Assembly (NCBI GenBank): GCA_945868505.1
Contig: CAMBLO010000011.1
Coordinates: forward strand, 1 to 64,000
Length of the DNA stretch: 64,000 nt
Source of the DNA: an uncultured Clostridia bacterium
GTDB lineage: Bacteria > Bacillota > Clostridia > Lachnospirales > Anaerotignaceae
Direction of reading: 5' to 3'
A model generated the notes under the pieces. It saw only the letters and a program-made list of their open reading frames with translations. It was not told where the DNA came from and ran no database searches. Position numbers and translations under genes: made by a program. Below, piece by piece: positions 1-8,684 of the stretch. Position 1 is the first letter of the stretch. Every line of letters starts with the position of its first letter.

Positions 1-57
1 GCGGTCGATGGTACTTGGTGGGCAGCTGCCTGGGAGAGTAGATGGTCGCCGGAATCC
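1..57 (+). rRNA. rrf: 5S ribosomal RNA, 3' end (partial)
   Basis: The first bases match the 3' third of bacterial 5S rRNA: the segment with GGGAGAGTAG followed by the helix I strand ending GCCGGAATCC. The 5' part lies outside the window. Two tRNA genes follow immediately, as is usual at the end of an rRNA operon in Clostridia, so the window starts at the tail of an rrn operon. Confidence 0.9.
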
Positions 58-63
58 ATTTGT

Positions 64-136
64 GGAAGTTTAGCTCAGCTGGGAGAGCATCTGCCTTACA
101 AGCAGAGGGTCACAGGTTCGAGCCCTGTAACTTCCA
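64..136 (+). tRNA. tRNA-Val (anticodon TAC)
   Basis: A full cloverleaf can be drawn. The 7-bp acceptor stem pairs GGAAGTT with AACTTCC, the D arm contains TAGCTCAG, the anticodon loop is CTTACAA giving anticodon TAC, and the T arm has GGTTCGAGCCC. CCA is not encoded. It lies 6 bases after the 5S rRNA and is probably processed from the rrn transcript. Confidence 0.97.
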
Positions 137-206
137 CTTTTTTCAGCCTTTTTGCAAAGGGAAAAACCTGATAATGGTTATGCAGATTTAAATTCTGCAT
201 CGTTTT

Positions 207-279
207 GGGTCATTAGCTCAGTCGGTAGAGCACTGGACTTTTAATCCAGGTGTCCCGGGTTCGAGTCCCGGATGACTCA
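207..279 (+). tRNA. tRNA-Lys (anticodon TTT)
   Basis: Cloverleaf with acceptor GGGTCAT/ATGACTC (one G-U pair), anticodon loop CTTTTAA giving TTT, and T arm GGTTCGAGTCC. It is 70 bases after tRNA-Val with no clear promoter between them, so it is probably the last gene of the rRNA/tRNA transcript. A second lysine isoacceptor (CTT) lies at 52039-52111. Confidence 0.97.
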
Positions 280-300
280 TTTACATCTAGTTTATAAAAA

Positions 301-335
301 CCGAGTTTGTTTTACACAGGCTCGGATTTTTTTGT
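301..335 (+). terminator. Terminator of the rRNA-tRNA operon
   Basis: A 10-bp stem (CCGAGTTTGT with ACACAGGCTCGG, including G-U pairs) and a 5-base loop is followed by a T-rich run. It sits just after tRNA-Lys and closes the stable-RNA operon. Confidence 0.85.
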
Positions 336-573
336 TACCATAAAATGTAGTTGTTAGAAAGTAATCTGATATCTGCACTTATTTCACACTTACTCTTCAT
401 GGTGCGGTATGGGTAATGTGGAAGAGTTTGTCTCGATGTGAAAGAATTATTTGATTCACAGATTTCGGTTTGTCAGAATTTATAGGTCGGACAAATTCGG
501 GCAAGGATTGTCGGGAAAGTCCTTCTTCATTGAGATAGAATATAGATACAGCAAGGGAAGGAGTGAGAAGCCC

Positions 574-1431
574 ATGGAATGGATGGCGATTATTGGAGAT
601 TCCATACAGTACATCGAGGAACATATCACCGAGGAAATTTCAGTGAACAGCATTGCGAAGCATGTAAATGTATCCCCTTTCTATTTTCAGAAAGGTTTTG
701 CGATGCTTTGTGGTTTTACAGTGGCGGAGTATATCCGTAATCGAAGGCTTGCCTTGGCAGGAAACGATCTGCTTGCTACGGATGAAAAAATCATTGATAT
801 TGCCCTGAAGTATGGTTATGATTCTCCCGACAGCTTTACAAAAGCTTTTACCAGATTTCATGGAATCACACCTGCATCTGTGCGCAAGGATGAAGTGATG
901 CTCAAATCCTTTGCTCCGTTGAAAATCAAGATATCAGTAGAAGGAGGCTATCTCATGGACTACAAGATTGTGAAAAAGGAAGCATTTACCGTAATTGCCA
1001 ATGCAAAGGAATTCCCTTATGAAGGGGCGAAGGAGATTGTACCAAAGTTCTGGCAGGAGCATTTTCAGGCAGGAAAAGGTACAGTCGTTTGTGGCTGTTA
1101 TGGAATCAATATCGATGAGAAAATGGGAGGGGAGAAGTTCGAGTATCTGATTGCTGACCCTTACAATCCCCAGCAGGAAATCCCCCAAGGCTTTGTCACC
1201 AGAGTGATTCCTGCATTTGACTGGGCGGTATTCCCTTGTAGGGGTGCCATGCCAGAGGCTTTGCAGGATGTAAACACAAAGATTTACACAGAATGGCTGC
1301 CTGCCCTGAAGGAATATGAATTTGCAGCAGGTTACTGTGTGGAGTACTACGATGATCCCGCAAAGTACGAGAAAGGTACTCTGGATGAAAACTACTACTG
1401 TGAAATCTGGATTCCCGTAAAAAGAAAATAA
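574..1431 (+). CDS. AraC-family regulator with GyrI-like effector-binding domain
   Basis: Transcription factor of 285 residues. The first ~105 residues form a double helix-turn-helix AraC domain (IAKHVNVSPFYFQKGF, then the conserved second-helix region with YGYDSPDSFTKAF and FHGITPASVR). From about residue 120 a GyrI-like small-molecule-binding domain follows, ending EIWIPVK. The frame is open further upstream, but the ATG at 574 is preceded by AAGGAGTG and starts at the proper N-terminus of the family. Such proteins usually bind a drug or metabolite and activate a nearby transporter; no obvious target adjoins, so the ligand is unknown. Bases 336-573 carry only the leader; no strong promoter was found there. 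Confidence 0.88.
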   Translation: MEWMAIIGDSIQYIEEHITEEISVNSIAKHVNVSPFYFQKGFAMLCGFTVAEYIRNRRLALAGNDLLATDEKIIDIALKYGYDSPDSFTKAFTRFHGITPASVRKDEVMLKSFAPLKIKISVEGGYLMDYKIVKKEAFTVIANAKEFPYEGAKEIVPKFWQEHFQAGKGTVVCGCYGINIDEKMGGEKFEYLIADPYNPQQEIPQGFVTRVIPAFDWAVFPCRGAMPEALQDVNTKIYTEWLPALKEYEFAAGYCVEYYDDPAKYEKGTLDENYYCEIWIPVKRK

Positions 1432-1532
1432 GGACCGTTGTGGCGGATACTCCGTCGTGGCGGCTTTTATGTGCTGTCTCCCATCTAGGGGTCACCGCCC
1501 TTCCCTCAAATCTGAAAAAGAGGAAAAATAAA

Positions 1533-1586
1533 AAAGAAAGCTGCTGCTTCACGATTTTTCAATGGTGAAAGCAACAGCTTCTTTTA
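1533..1586. terminator. Shared bidirectional terminator
   Basis: A long imperfect stem (GAAAGCTGCTGCTTCAC with GTGAAAGCAACAGCTTC) has an A-tract on the left and a T-tract on the right. It therefore can end both the AraC-type gene from the left and the alkylsulfatase gene from the right. Confidence 0.75.
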
Positions 1587-1674
1587 CTATGCGCATAAAC
1601 GAACGTCATTTTTCATGTCTGATACCAAAGACAGATTCCATAAACGGGCGTTCTATTCTTCCCTGCGAAGCCCA

Positions 1675-3702
1675 TCAAGGTTCAATGATATTGAAGGGAA
1701 CCACACTGGAGAAAGGGAACTGATTCAGATTCTTTGTCAGCAGTGTTACCAATTCTGCTTTGCCCTCTACCCGAATGGCTTTCGCTATGTTTTCCTGATC
1801 GTTGGCAAGCATATAAAACAGAGCATTCTTCGGGCAGGTGATGGATACGTCTGCCTGAGGGGATTTGGTATTTTCGTATACCAGCAGCACACCGTTCTTG
1901 ATGCGCAGCATGTGCTGTTCGCCAACATCGGGCAGGGTCACATTCATGGTGAAATCATATTCCGCCATGGCCTGCTTATCCAACAGGATCGCCATATAAT
2001 CAAACAGCATGGGGGCTGTCATTTCCCGCATGATGGTACCGTCGTTTTTCGCCAGATTGGCATCCAATGCACCGTTGCCAAAGCGCAGTTCCTGTGCAGC
2101 CGTCAGATAAGCATTGCGCCAAGGGCCGGATTCTGCCTGATAGGCCAGCTGTTCCAGAGCATCGGCGCACAGCAGTCGGGCATCGGTGTTTTCGGGATCG
2201 GCAAAGACAATGGTGTTGGTGATTTCTGCCACCCACTGATATTCGCCGGCTTCAAAGTCTGCCTTTGCTTTACGCAGTACTTCGTCCACATCTCCCAGAT
2301 ATTCTACCCACTTCTTTGCACTGTCGCTGGGGGTAAGAGGATTCAGATTCACAGGATTTGCGTCATACCAGCCCATGTATTTCTGATATACAGCTTTCGA
2401 GTTATGGGCCACCGTGCCATAATATTGTCTGGTGTACCAGTTCTTTGCCAGTTCCTCGGGCAGTTCGATCATGTTGGAAATCTCATCGGAGGTATACCCC
2501 TGATTGATGTAGGTCAGCGTTTGATCGTTGATGAATTTATATACCGCAGCGGTATCTACCAGATAGTCATTGACTACCTGATTGCCCCAGTGGGGCCAGT
2601 TATGGGACTGGAAGGTGATTTCCGCATCCTTGCCGTATCGGGTGATGGCTTCGGTGATATAATTTGCCCACGCAGCGCCGTCACGAACCTGCGCACCACG
2701 AAGGGTATAGAGGTTGTGCAGTGTACCAGTGCAGTTTTCTGCTACCCAGAGTGCTTTAAATTGTGGAAACCAAGTATTCATTTCCGCCGGAGCCTCGGTG
2801 CCGGGGGTCATCTGGAATTCCATTTCAATGCCGTCAATGGTGATACGCTCACCGGTTTCTTTGATCTCATAGGTGGGGGCAAGGTAGGACACGGTACCGG
2901 TGGATTGTCCCATGCCGATGCCCTGTGCCAGCTTACCGGTCACGCCGGGCTCCAGCAGCACGCCGTACTGATAATTGGCGCGTCTGCCCATGGCCTTGCC
3001 GGCGTAGACGTTTTCCGCAATGGCGTGTTCGGCAAAGCCTTCCGGAACGATGATTGGAATTTTGCCGCTGGCAAGCTGCGCTTCAAGGGACAGGCTGGCA
3101 TCTGCTGCTTCTTCTGCACCCATTACCCCCAGAATACCGCCAAAATGGTCAACATGGGGATGAGAAATAATGACAGCCTTGATGGGATAGCTTCCCAGAT
3201 TCTTCTCAATTAACTGCATGGCAGCCTGACTGCATTCTATGCTCATCAGCGGGTCAAACAGAATCCAACCTGTTTTGCCCTTGACTACTGTCAGATTGGC
3301 CATATCGTAGCCCCGCACCTGATAGATGCCGTCGCACACTTCGAATAGGCCGTAGGCATGGTTGTTCTTGGTGTTTTCCCACAGGCTGGGATTCACCGTA
3401 TCGGGTGCCTTTTCATAATCATCCAAAAAGCCATAAGCCGCCTGACTCCAGATCACATTTCCCTCTTTATCTTTCAGCTCCAGCATTTTTGGTGCGTCTA
3501 TCAGCCCCCTTGTGGCAAACTCCGCCTCCTGCTTGTCGTTAAAATCCAACTGAGAGTATACAGCATCATTGACCTGCGCCGTATATTTGCTGGCGGGCTT
3601 GGATTCCTTGGTCAAGCCCAGATCTGCTGCCTCCGCAGAAGTGCAGGGTACGCAGGCTAGGGCCAGCGTTGCCGCAAGAAGTATGGAAAGATGATATTTC
3701 AT
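1675..3702 (-). CDS. Secreted alkylsulfatase-like metallo-beta-lactamase protein
   Basis: A 675-residue protein of the SdsA/BDS1-type linear alkylsulfatase family, which hydrolyses sulfate esters of primary alcohols. Residues 1-25 form a signal peptide (basic start, hydrophobic LLAATLALA, likely cut after AEA). The MBL zinc motif HPHVDH is at residues 181-186, the second metal-site region (ENCTGTLHN) follows near 320, and a conserved FQSHNWPHWG lies near 360. The remainder matches the alkylsulfatase dimerisation domain and a C-terminal SCP2-like domain. Full length for the family (about 650). ATG 3702 has GGGAGG upstream. No sulfatase regulator or sulfonate pathway genes adjoin; the substrate is inferred from family only. 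Confidence 0.87.
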   Translation of the reverse strand: MKYHLSILLAATLALACVPCTSAEAADLGLTKESKPASKYTAQVNDAVYSQLDFNDKQEAEFATRGLIDAPKMLELKDKEGNVIWSQAAYGFLDDYEKAPDTVNPSLWENTKNNHAYGLFEVCDGIYQVRGYDMANLTVVKGKTGWILFDPLMSIECSQAAMQLIEKNLGSYPIKAVIISHPHVDHFGGILGVMGAEEAADASLSLEAQLASGKIPIIVPEGFAEHAIAENVYAGKAMGRRANYQYGVLLEPGVTGKLAQGIGMGQSTGTVSYLAPTYEIKETGERITIDGIEMEFQMTPGTEAPAEMNTWFPQFKALWVAENCTGTLHNLYTLRGAQVRDGAAWANYITEAITRYGKDAEITFQSHNWPHWGNQVVNDYLVDTAAVYKFINDQTLTYINQGYTSDEISNMIELPEELAKNWYTRQYYGTVAHNSKAVYQKYMGWYDANPVNLNPLTPSDSAKKWVEYLGDVDEVLRKAKADFEAGEYQWVAEITNTIVFADPENTDARLLCADALEQLAYQAESGPWRNAYLTAAQELRFGNGALDANLAKNDGTIMREMTAPMLFDYMAILLDKQAMAEYDFTMNVTLPDVGEQHMLRIKNGVLLVYENTKSPQADVSITCPKNALFYMLANDQENIAKAIRVEGKAELVTLLTKNLNQFPFSSVVPFNIIEP

Positions 3703-3749
3703 GGTAAAGCCTCCCTTCTTACCATATTTTCATTTATGTTATCTCATAT

Positions 3750-3778
3750 ATTATACTATATAAATCATAGCAATATCA
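3750..3778 (-). promoter_or_regulatory. Possible promoter of the alkylsulfatase gene
   Basis: On the minus strand TGATAT is followed after 17 bases by a perfect TATAAT. The -35 is weak, so this is a tentative vegetative promoter about 50 bases upstream of the ATG. Confidence 0.45.
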
Positions 3779-3966
3779 GGCACCCTTTTCAAGTTTTTTG
3801 TGATGCTATGAACGCTTTGGGGTTTAGCGCAATCTGAAAAAGGAAAACTTCCTGTGAATGTATCATTACATAAAATCACGGAGGGCGGTTATCGTCCATG
3901 GCAGTTTCATAACTGACCTTGCCACGGCATATACATAACCAAGCGAAAATTAGAGGAGTGCTTGGT

Positions 3967-4224
3967 TTGAAGACATATATCGAAGAAAGGGCGGTCGAGG
4001 TTGCAAAATTTATGATCCATACCAATGCAACAGTGAGAGAAACAGCGAAAAAATTCGGTATCAGTAAATCTACCGTGCATAAAGACATTACTGACCGGGT
4101 GGAGCGCATCGACCCGGAACTGGCGAAATCCGTCCGTGCGGTTTTGGAAGTAAACAAAGCGGAGCGTCACATCCGCGGCGGGCTGGCCACACGGGAAAAA
4201 TACCTGCATAATAAATCCAAATGA
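3967..4224 (+). CDS. spoIIID: Stage III sporulation transcriptional regulator SpoIIID
   Basis: Small HTH protein (85 residues) closely resembling SpoIIID, the mother-cell switch regulator that adjusts sigma-E and sigma-K genes during sporulation. Visible family signatures are YIEERAVEVAKFM, the HTH helix FGISKSTVHKDIT, and the C-terminal RHIRGGLATREKY basic region. The frame extends upstream, but a TTG at 3967 aligns with the usual N-terminus and has GAGGAG 8 bases before it, so I take TTG as start. It stands alone between convergent genes, as usual. Its presence indicates an endospore-forming lineage. Confidence 0.93.
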   Translation: MKTYIEERAVEVAKFMIHTNATVRETAKKFGISKSTVHKDITDRVERIDPELAKSVRAVLEVNKAERHIRGGLATREKYLHNKSK

Positions 4225-4251
4225 AAAAGAGTCCGAAAGGACTCTTTTTTT
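4224..4251. terminator. Bidirectional terminator between spoIIID and the Crp/Fnr gene
   Basis: GAGTCC-GAAA-GGACTC stem-loop with A5 before and T7 after. It overlaps the stop codons of both convergent genes. Confidence 0.88.
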
Positions 4252-4894
4252 ATAGCAATGTGACTGATTTGCCATTGATCTCCACGATTTCCTCTTCCTT
4301 CATTTTTTTGATCTCCCGCATCATGGCACTGCGGTCAATGCAGAGGTAATTTGCCAGCTTCAAGAGGGACATGGGCAACTGGAAAGTCAGAGCACCTTGT
4401 TTGGTGCTTTGGATGCGGAAATAGCACATAAGCTTGCCGCGGATGGAACGATGGCTGAGGATATCTACCTTTTCTGTCAGGTGTACTACCTTTTCCGCCA
4501 TTAGGTGCATCAGGTTTTCCACCACCTGAGTATGGTGCTGGCAGGCATTGGCGCAGCGTTTGGTGATGTGCTGTTTTTCGATAAAGAGGACAGTACAGTC
4601 CTTTTCGCAGATGACAATGAATTCATCCTCCCGATTGGCAAAGGCAAAGGATGCCCCGAAAACACCGGTATGTTCCAGATATTCCAACATATCCAGGGAG
4701 CCATCGATGCTGATGCGGTTGACAGAAATAGTGCCCTCCAGCAGCAGACCGATAAAATCTCCGTCAGCATCGTAGGTGGTGATGATATCTTTTTCCTTGT
4801 AGGTTTTCTTCTGCATATCGAAGCAGGCCATCATTTGTTCAATGCTTTCGGGGGAAATATTTTCAAACAAAGGGTTTTTTGATAAATTTTCCAT
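4250..4894 (-). CDS. Crp/Fnr-family transcriptional regulator
   Basis: A 214-residue regulator: cyclic-nucleotide-binding-like beta-roll (residues ~1-120, with PLFENISPESIEQMM and a LLLEGTISV segment), a dimerisation helix, and a C-terminal winged HTH (LANYLCIDRSAMMREIKKM). No Fnr-type N-terminal cysteine cluster is visible, so it is not an obvious Fe-S oxygen sensor. The ATG at 4894 has GGAAGGAG at the right distance; a longer upstream frame lacks such a site. It is divergent from the superoxide reductase gene, and family members in anaerobes often control redox genes, so it may regulate its neighbours; ligand unknown. Confidence 0.88.
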   Translation of the reverse strand: MENLSKNPLFENISPESIEQMMACFDMQKKTYKEKDIITTYDADGDFIGLLLEGTISVNRISIDGSLDMLEYLEHTGVFGASFAFANREDEFIVICEKDCTVLFIEKQHITKRCANACQHHTQVVENLMHLMAEKVVHLTEKVDILSHRSIRGKLMCYFRIQSTKQGALTFQLPMSLLKLANYLCIDRSAMMREIKKMKEEEIVEINGKSVTLL

Positions 4895-4907
4895 AAAAAC
4901 TCCTTCC

Positions 4908-4958
4908 TGTTGCAATTGCAACATAGTTATTTCTAAAGCTATGATATCATAAAGTCAA
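4908..4958 (-). promoter_or_regulatory. Promoter and palindromic operators of the Crp/Fnr gene
   Basis: On the minus strand TTGACT (4953-4958) and TAGAAA (4930-4935) are 17 bases apart. A 12-bp palindrome TATGATATCATA lies between them, and a 16-bp perfect palindrome TGTTGCAATTGCAACA (4908-4923) lies between the -10 and the ribosome-binding site. Both are plausible binding sites for a dimeric regulator, most simply the Crp/Fnr protein itself. Binding is inferred. Confidence 0.6.
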
Positions 4959-5071
4959 ACAAAAGAAAAGTCAAAAAAATATAAAGTATAAACAAGGGAT
5001 TTACAGATAAGAATAGAATGAGTATTTTAAAAAGATGATTTTATGAGAGAGAAGATAAGGAGGAAAGAATT

Positions 5072-5455
5072 ATGAAGGCACCCAGATTTTTTAAATGCAA
5101 CCACTGCAAAAACATCATCGTTATGGTAGAAGATAAGGGCGTTCCTGTTATGTGCTGCGGTGAAAAGATGCAGGAAATGAAAGCAAATACATCCGACGGC
5201 GCATCTGAAAAGCACGTTCCTGTGGTACAGGTGGAAGGCAGCAAGGTGAGAGTCAGCGTTGGTGAAGTGGCTCACCCTATGCTGGAAGAACACCACATCG
5301 CATGGGTATACCTGCATACAAATCAGGGCGGTCAGTTGAAATATCTTGACCACACAGGCGCACCCGAGGTTGTTTTCGCACTGGCAGAGGGGGAAGAACC
5401 CATTGCGGCTTATGAATACTGCAACCTGCATGGTCTGTGGAAAAAAGAAATCTAA
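5072..5455 (+). CDS. dfx: Desulfoferrodoxin (superoxide reductase, two-iron type)
   Basis: Reduces superoxide to hydrogen peroxide without making oxygen, using electrons from rubredoxin. The 127 residues hold an N-terminal desulforedoxin FeCys4 site (Cys9, Cys12, Cys28, Cys29) and the catalytic Fe(His4Cys) site: His48, His68, His74, Cys117, His120, in the hallmark EYCNLHGLW. Lys47 of the EKH motif is present. Length and order match two-iron superoxide reductases. ATG 5072 follows AAGGAGGAAAG. It faces the Crp/Fnr gene and converges with the flavodiiron gene, within an oxygen-defence block. Confidence 0.96.
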   Translation: MKAPRFFKCNHCKNIIVMVEDKGVPVMCCGEKMQEMKANTSDGASEKHVPVVQVEGSKVRVSVGEVAHPMLEEHHIAWVYLHTNQGGQLKYLDHTGAPEVVFALAEGEEPIAAYEYCNLHGLWKKEI

Positions 5456-5486
5456 ATAAGAACTGACAGAGAAAGAATATCCGAAG

Positions 5487-5519
5487 GAAGGATGTGGCCA
5501 TAAGCCCCATCCTTTTTTT
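5487..5519 (+). terminator. Terminator of the superoxide reductase gene
   Basis: AAGGATGTGGC pairs with GCCCCATCCTT and is followed by T7, 30 bases after the stop codon. Confidence 0.8.
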
Positions 5520-5571
5520 GTATGTCAAAAAAACCCCCAGACAATCTGGGGTTTTTTTGACATACAAAAAA
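5513..5571. repeat. 59-base near-perfect inverted repeat
   Basis: The arms 5513-5541 and 5545-5571 are complementary over their full length except for one extra C (five C against four G) and are separated by the 3-base loop CAA. It contains its own poly-A and poly-T tracts on each arm, so it can act as a terminator in both directions between the convergent superoxide reductase and flavodiiron genes. Confidence 0.85.
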
Positions 5572-5599
5572 CAGAGCCCCTAAACGAGAGAGGCTCTGT
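5565..5599 (-). terminator. Terminator of the flavodiiron gene
   Basis: ACAGAGCC and GGCTCTGT form an 8-bp stem; on the minus strand it is followed by a T-run. It lies just after the stop codon of the flavodiiron gene and abuts the long inverted repeat. Confidence 0.75.
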
Positions 5600-5614
5600 T
5601 GAGATACAAAGAGA

Positions 5615-7405
5615 TTATTCGATTCTTTCGAAATCGGCAACGCCATGCTTACACAGAGGGCAGATGAAATCATCGGGCAGGTCTTCGCTTTCATGGACAT
5701 ATCCGCAGATTTTACATACCCAACCCTTTTTGCCATCTGTTTCCGGTTTGGGCTTCACGTTTTTCTGATAATATGTGTAGGTCATGGTATCCAGATCGGA
5801 AAGTACACGAGATTCGGTCACGGAGCAGATAAAGATGCCATGACTGCCCAAATCAATGTACTGTTCCACCTTCAGGGAGAAGAAAGCGTTGATATAACGA
5901 TGCAGGAAAGCCAGCCCGTTATCGGAACGCAGAGGCGGCATTTTTGCAAATTTATCTACCTGAGCGCCGGTCTGGAAACCGAAGTTTTCAAAAACGGAGA
6001 AGGGTGCATCCACAGACAGACAGTTAACGTTCATAATGCCGGTTTTTTTGATGACATCATGGGAGTAATTCTTTTTGTTGATGCCCACAGCGATACGGTT
6101 AGGGTTATCGGTCAGCTGTGTAACAGAGTTTACGATACAGCCGTTATCACGGTTGCCGTCATGGGAGGTAACCACATACAGACCATAGCCGATCTTGAAC
6201 AGAGCCGCCAGATCGCTCTTATTGGCTGTTTCTTCCTGCTGTGCCAGATAGTCAAAGCACAATTCATCGGAAAGCTTTTCAATCTGTTCTCTGCTTTCAT
6301 CACTTAAAGCGGAAAGGAGACTAACGGTGGTGTCTGTAAAGATGAGGTCTTTGCTCTTGGAAAGCATTTCCTTCATCACCTTTGCAGCCAAAGGCGCCCA
6401 GCTACCGTTTTCCATGAAGGCAACGGTACGTTTCTGGAAGTTACGTTCTGTCAGGCCATGGATGAAATGTTCCATGAAGGGGAAGATGCCGGCGTTATAG
6501 GTGGTAGTTGCCAGAACCAGCTTATTATAGCGGAAAGCATTTTCTACGGCTTTTGCCATATCTTCCCGAGCCAGGTCGCAGGTGATTACATTAGGGCAGC
6601 CCTTCTGAGTGAGCTTTTCTGCCAGCAGGTCCACAGCGGCCTTTGTATGCCCGTAAACGGAGGTATAGGCAATGAATACGCCTTCGCTTTCTGCTTCATA
6701 GGAGGACCAAGACTGATACAGGTCGATATAATGCCCCAGATTTTCATTCAGAATGGGCCCGTGCAGAGGGCAGATGGTAGCGATATCCAACAGAGCAGCC
6801 TTTTTCAAAACCTTCTGTACCTGTGTGCCGTATTTGCCCACGATACCGAAATAGTAGCGGCGTGCTTCGTCTTCCCAATCTTCTTCCGCATCCAGAGCGC
6901 CGAATTTACCGAAAGCATCTGCGGAGAAAAGAACCTTGTCTGTGCTGTCATAGGTCATCAGAACCTCGGGCCAGTGTACCATGGGAGCGCACACGAAGGT
7001 CAGCTCATGGGCACCCAGAGATAAGGTATCCCCATCGCCAACGACAACCTGACGTTCCGCAAAATCTGTGCCGAAAAATTGCTGCATCATCATAAAAGCC
7101 TTGGTAGAAGCCACAATTTTTGTATCAGGATATTTTTCCGCAAAGGTAATGATATTGGCGGAGTGGTCGGGCTCCATATGCTGCACGATCAGATAATCGG
7201 GCTTGCGGTCGCCCAAAACAGCCAGCAGATTATTCAGCCAGGTTTTTCCGAAGCGGGCACCTACTGTGTCCATAACGGCAATCTTTTTGTCCAGAATGAC
7301 ATAGGAATTGTAGGCCATTCCGTTTTCAACCACATACTGACTTTCAAATAAATCAATTTTATGGTCGTTTACGCCAATATAACGAATATCTTTTGAAATT
7401 TCCAC
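5615..7405 (-). CDS. Flavodiiron protein with flavin reductase and rubredoxin domains
   Basis: A 596-residue multi-domain oxygen (or NO) reductase. Residues ~1-242 are the metallo-beta-lactamase-like diiron domain with all ligands: His76, Glu78, Asp80, His81, His144, Asp163, His215. Residues ~243-395 are an FMN flavodoxin domain, ~400-545 a flavin reductase-like domain, and ~550-596 a rubredoxin domain (CKICGY and CPLCKHG). This fusion lets one polypeptide pass electrons from NAD(P)H to the diiron site, so it is probably a self-sufficient four-electron oxygen reductase in the cytoplasm. The start is GTG 7405 behind an AGGAGG site. Classic single-domain partners are unnecessary here, although a separate rubredoxin lies nearby. 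Confidence 0.94.
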   Translation of the reverse strand: MEISKDIRYIGVNDHKIDLFESQYVVENGMAYNSYVILDKKIAVMDTVGARFGKTWLNNLLAVLGDRKPDYLIVQHMEPDHSANIITFAEKYPDTKIVASTKAFMMMQQFFGTDFAERQVVVGDGDTLSLGAHELTFVCAPMVHWPEVLMTYDSTDKVLFSADAFGKFGALDAEEDWEDEARRYYFGIVGKYGTQVQKVLKKAALLDIATICPLHGPILNENLGHYIDLYQSWSSYEAESEGVFIAYTSVYGHTKAAVDLLAEKLTQKGCPNVITCDLAREDMAKAVENAFRYNKLVLATTTYNAGIFPFMEHFIHGLTERNFQKRTVAFMENGSWAPLAAKVMKEMLSKSKDLIFTDTTVSLLSALSDESREQIEKLSDELCFDYLAQQEETANKSDLAALFKIGYGLYVVTSHDGNRDNGCIVNSVTQLTDNPNRIAVGINKKNYSHDVIKKTGIMNVNCLSVDAPFSVFENFGFQTGAQVDKFAKMPPLRSDNGLAFLHRYINAFFSLKVEQYIDLGSHGIFICSVTESRVLSDLDTMTYTYYQKNVKPKPETDGKKGWVCKICGYVHESEDLPDDFICPLCKHGVADFERIE

Positions 7406-7616
7406 GAATGATTCCTCCTATCTGTTTTGTTTTTGCTTTTTGCAATCATAGATAATATAGAAGAGATTTTCATTAAAACATAGGATAAATAAAAGCTGAA
7501 TTTATAAAAATTCACCCACTTAAAAGTATAGCAGTTCTTATTTTGAGTGTCAAGAATTCTGCGGATTTGGCGGGGAAACGCATTGGAATCCGATGGCAGT
7601 ATTAGGAGAATAATAC

Positions 7617-7721
7617 TTGACTTTTTTTTTCGGGTTGTGTATCATGGAATCAAAAGTGGAAGACTTTCTTTATGCAATATTATAGAAGATTTTTGTAAAG
7701 ACTTTCAGAAGCTTATATTAT
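7617..7721 (+). promoter_or_regulatory. Two tandem promoters before the nitroreductase gene
   Basis: TTGACT-N17-TATCAT (7617-7645) and TTGTAA-N17-TATTAT (7693-7721) both read toward the nitroreductase-rubredoxin operon. The second is closer to the gene and leaves a leader of about 40 bases. Bases 7406-7616 contain only AT-rich sequence. Confidence 0.65.
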
Positions 7722-7767
7722 AGTAGAATGTAAAGATTTTATGTTATGCACACTTGAAGGGGGAACA

Positions 7768-8634
7768 ATGATGGACTACATTGCAATGATTCAGAATAGA
7801 AAGTCGGTTCGGGCTTTCCGCACAAAAAAGGTACCTGCTTCTGTTCAGGGTGAAATCAAGGCATATTACGAAAACTGCCCTAAGCTTTTGCCTGAAGTAA
7901 AAACAGAGCTGCTGGTTCTGGATGAATCTGCACAGAAGACTTTGGAAGGTACTGCCGGTTATGAAAACTTTATGATTGGTGCGCCTAACTATCTGGTGCT
8001 TTTGTCTGAAGAAAATGATGCTGCTGAAATCAACGGCGGCTATATCATGGAAGATTTGATTCTGAAGCTGACAGAGATGGATATGAGCACATGCTGGATT
8101 ACATTTGCTGATGCTGCTGAAGTAAAAGAAGCTCTGAAACTGGATACAGCTATGAAGGTTGTTGCAATTTGTGCATTCGGCTATGGCGAAAAGACATCTA
8201 AACTGCTGCGCCTGAATATCAAGAATATGTCTAACGTAGATATTACAGCAAAACGTGGCTATTATTCTCCTAAAAAAGGCATTTATGATATGGTTTCCCT
8301 GCATACATGGGGCAATATCGACGGTCTGGATGAAATGATGGGCTTCTATGAAGATATGCTGTGGCAGTCCTTCTATTGCGCAACACTTTCTCCCAGCTAC
8401 CTGAACCGCCAGCCTTATGGTTTCGTTCTGGAAAACAATCAGGTTACACTGGTAAGCGAACCCGATTCCTACACAGATAAAGTAAGTGCAGATCTGGGTA
8501 TCGGTATCGTTATGAGACATTTCGATGCAGCTGCAGGTCAGTGCATGGGTCATGGCGCATGGGCTCTGACAAAGGGCGAAACAGCACTGGAACTGCCCGA
8601 AGGTCATGCAGCCGTTGCAGTATATAAGCTGTAA
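7768..8634 (+). CDS. Nitroreductase-family flavoprotein
   Basis: About 288 residues with the nitroreductase FMN fold: an N-terminal [16 protein letters not shown] segment (phosphate-binding RKSVR), a central region with [22 protein letters not shown], and a second nitroreductase-like half. The length exceeds simple single-domain nitroreductases (~180-220) and suggests the two-lobed TM1586-like type. Two adjacent ATGs (7768, 7771) follow GAAGGGGG; either may be used. It is transcribed with the rubredoxin 50 bases downstream, which suggests rubredoxin as a redox partner. Substrate unknown. Confidence 0.85.
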   Translation: MMDYIAMIQNRKSVRAFRTKKVPASVQGEIKAYYENCPKLLPEVKTELLVLDESAQKTLEGTAGYENFMIGAPNYLVLLSEENDAAEINGGYIMEDLILKLTEMDMSTCWITFADAAEVKEALKLDTAMKVVAICAFGYGEKTSKLLRLNIKNMSNVDITAKRGYYSPKKGIYDMVSLHTWGNIDGLDEMMGFYEDMLWQSFYCATLSPSYLNRQPYGFVLENNQVTLVSEPDSYTDKVSADLGIGIVMRHFDAAAGQCMGHGAWALTKGETALELPEGHAAVAVYKL

Positions 8635-8684
8635 TCAGTTGTTGTAAAATAAAAGTACGAAAGAGAGAAAAGAGGTCGAAAGCT

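Noticed and set aside
1615..3213. Long plus-strand open frame (532 codons) opposite the alkylsulfatase
   Set aside because: It is antisense to a protein with a signal peptide and complete zinc motifs, is Cys/Gly/His/Phe-rich without domains and lacks a ribosome site.
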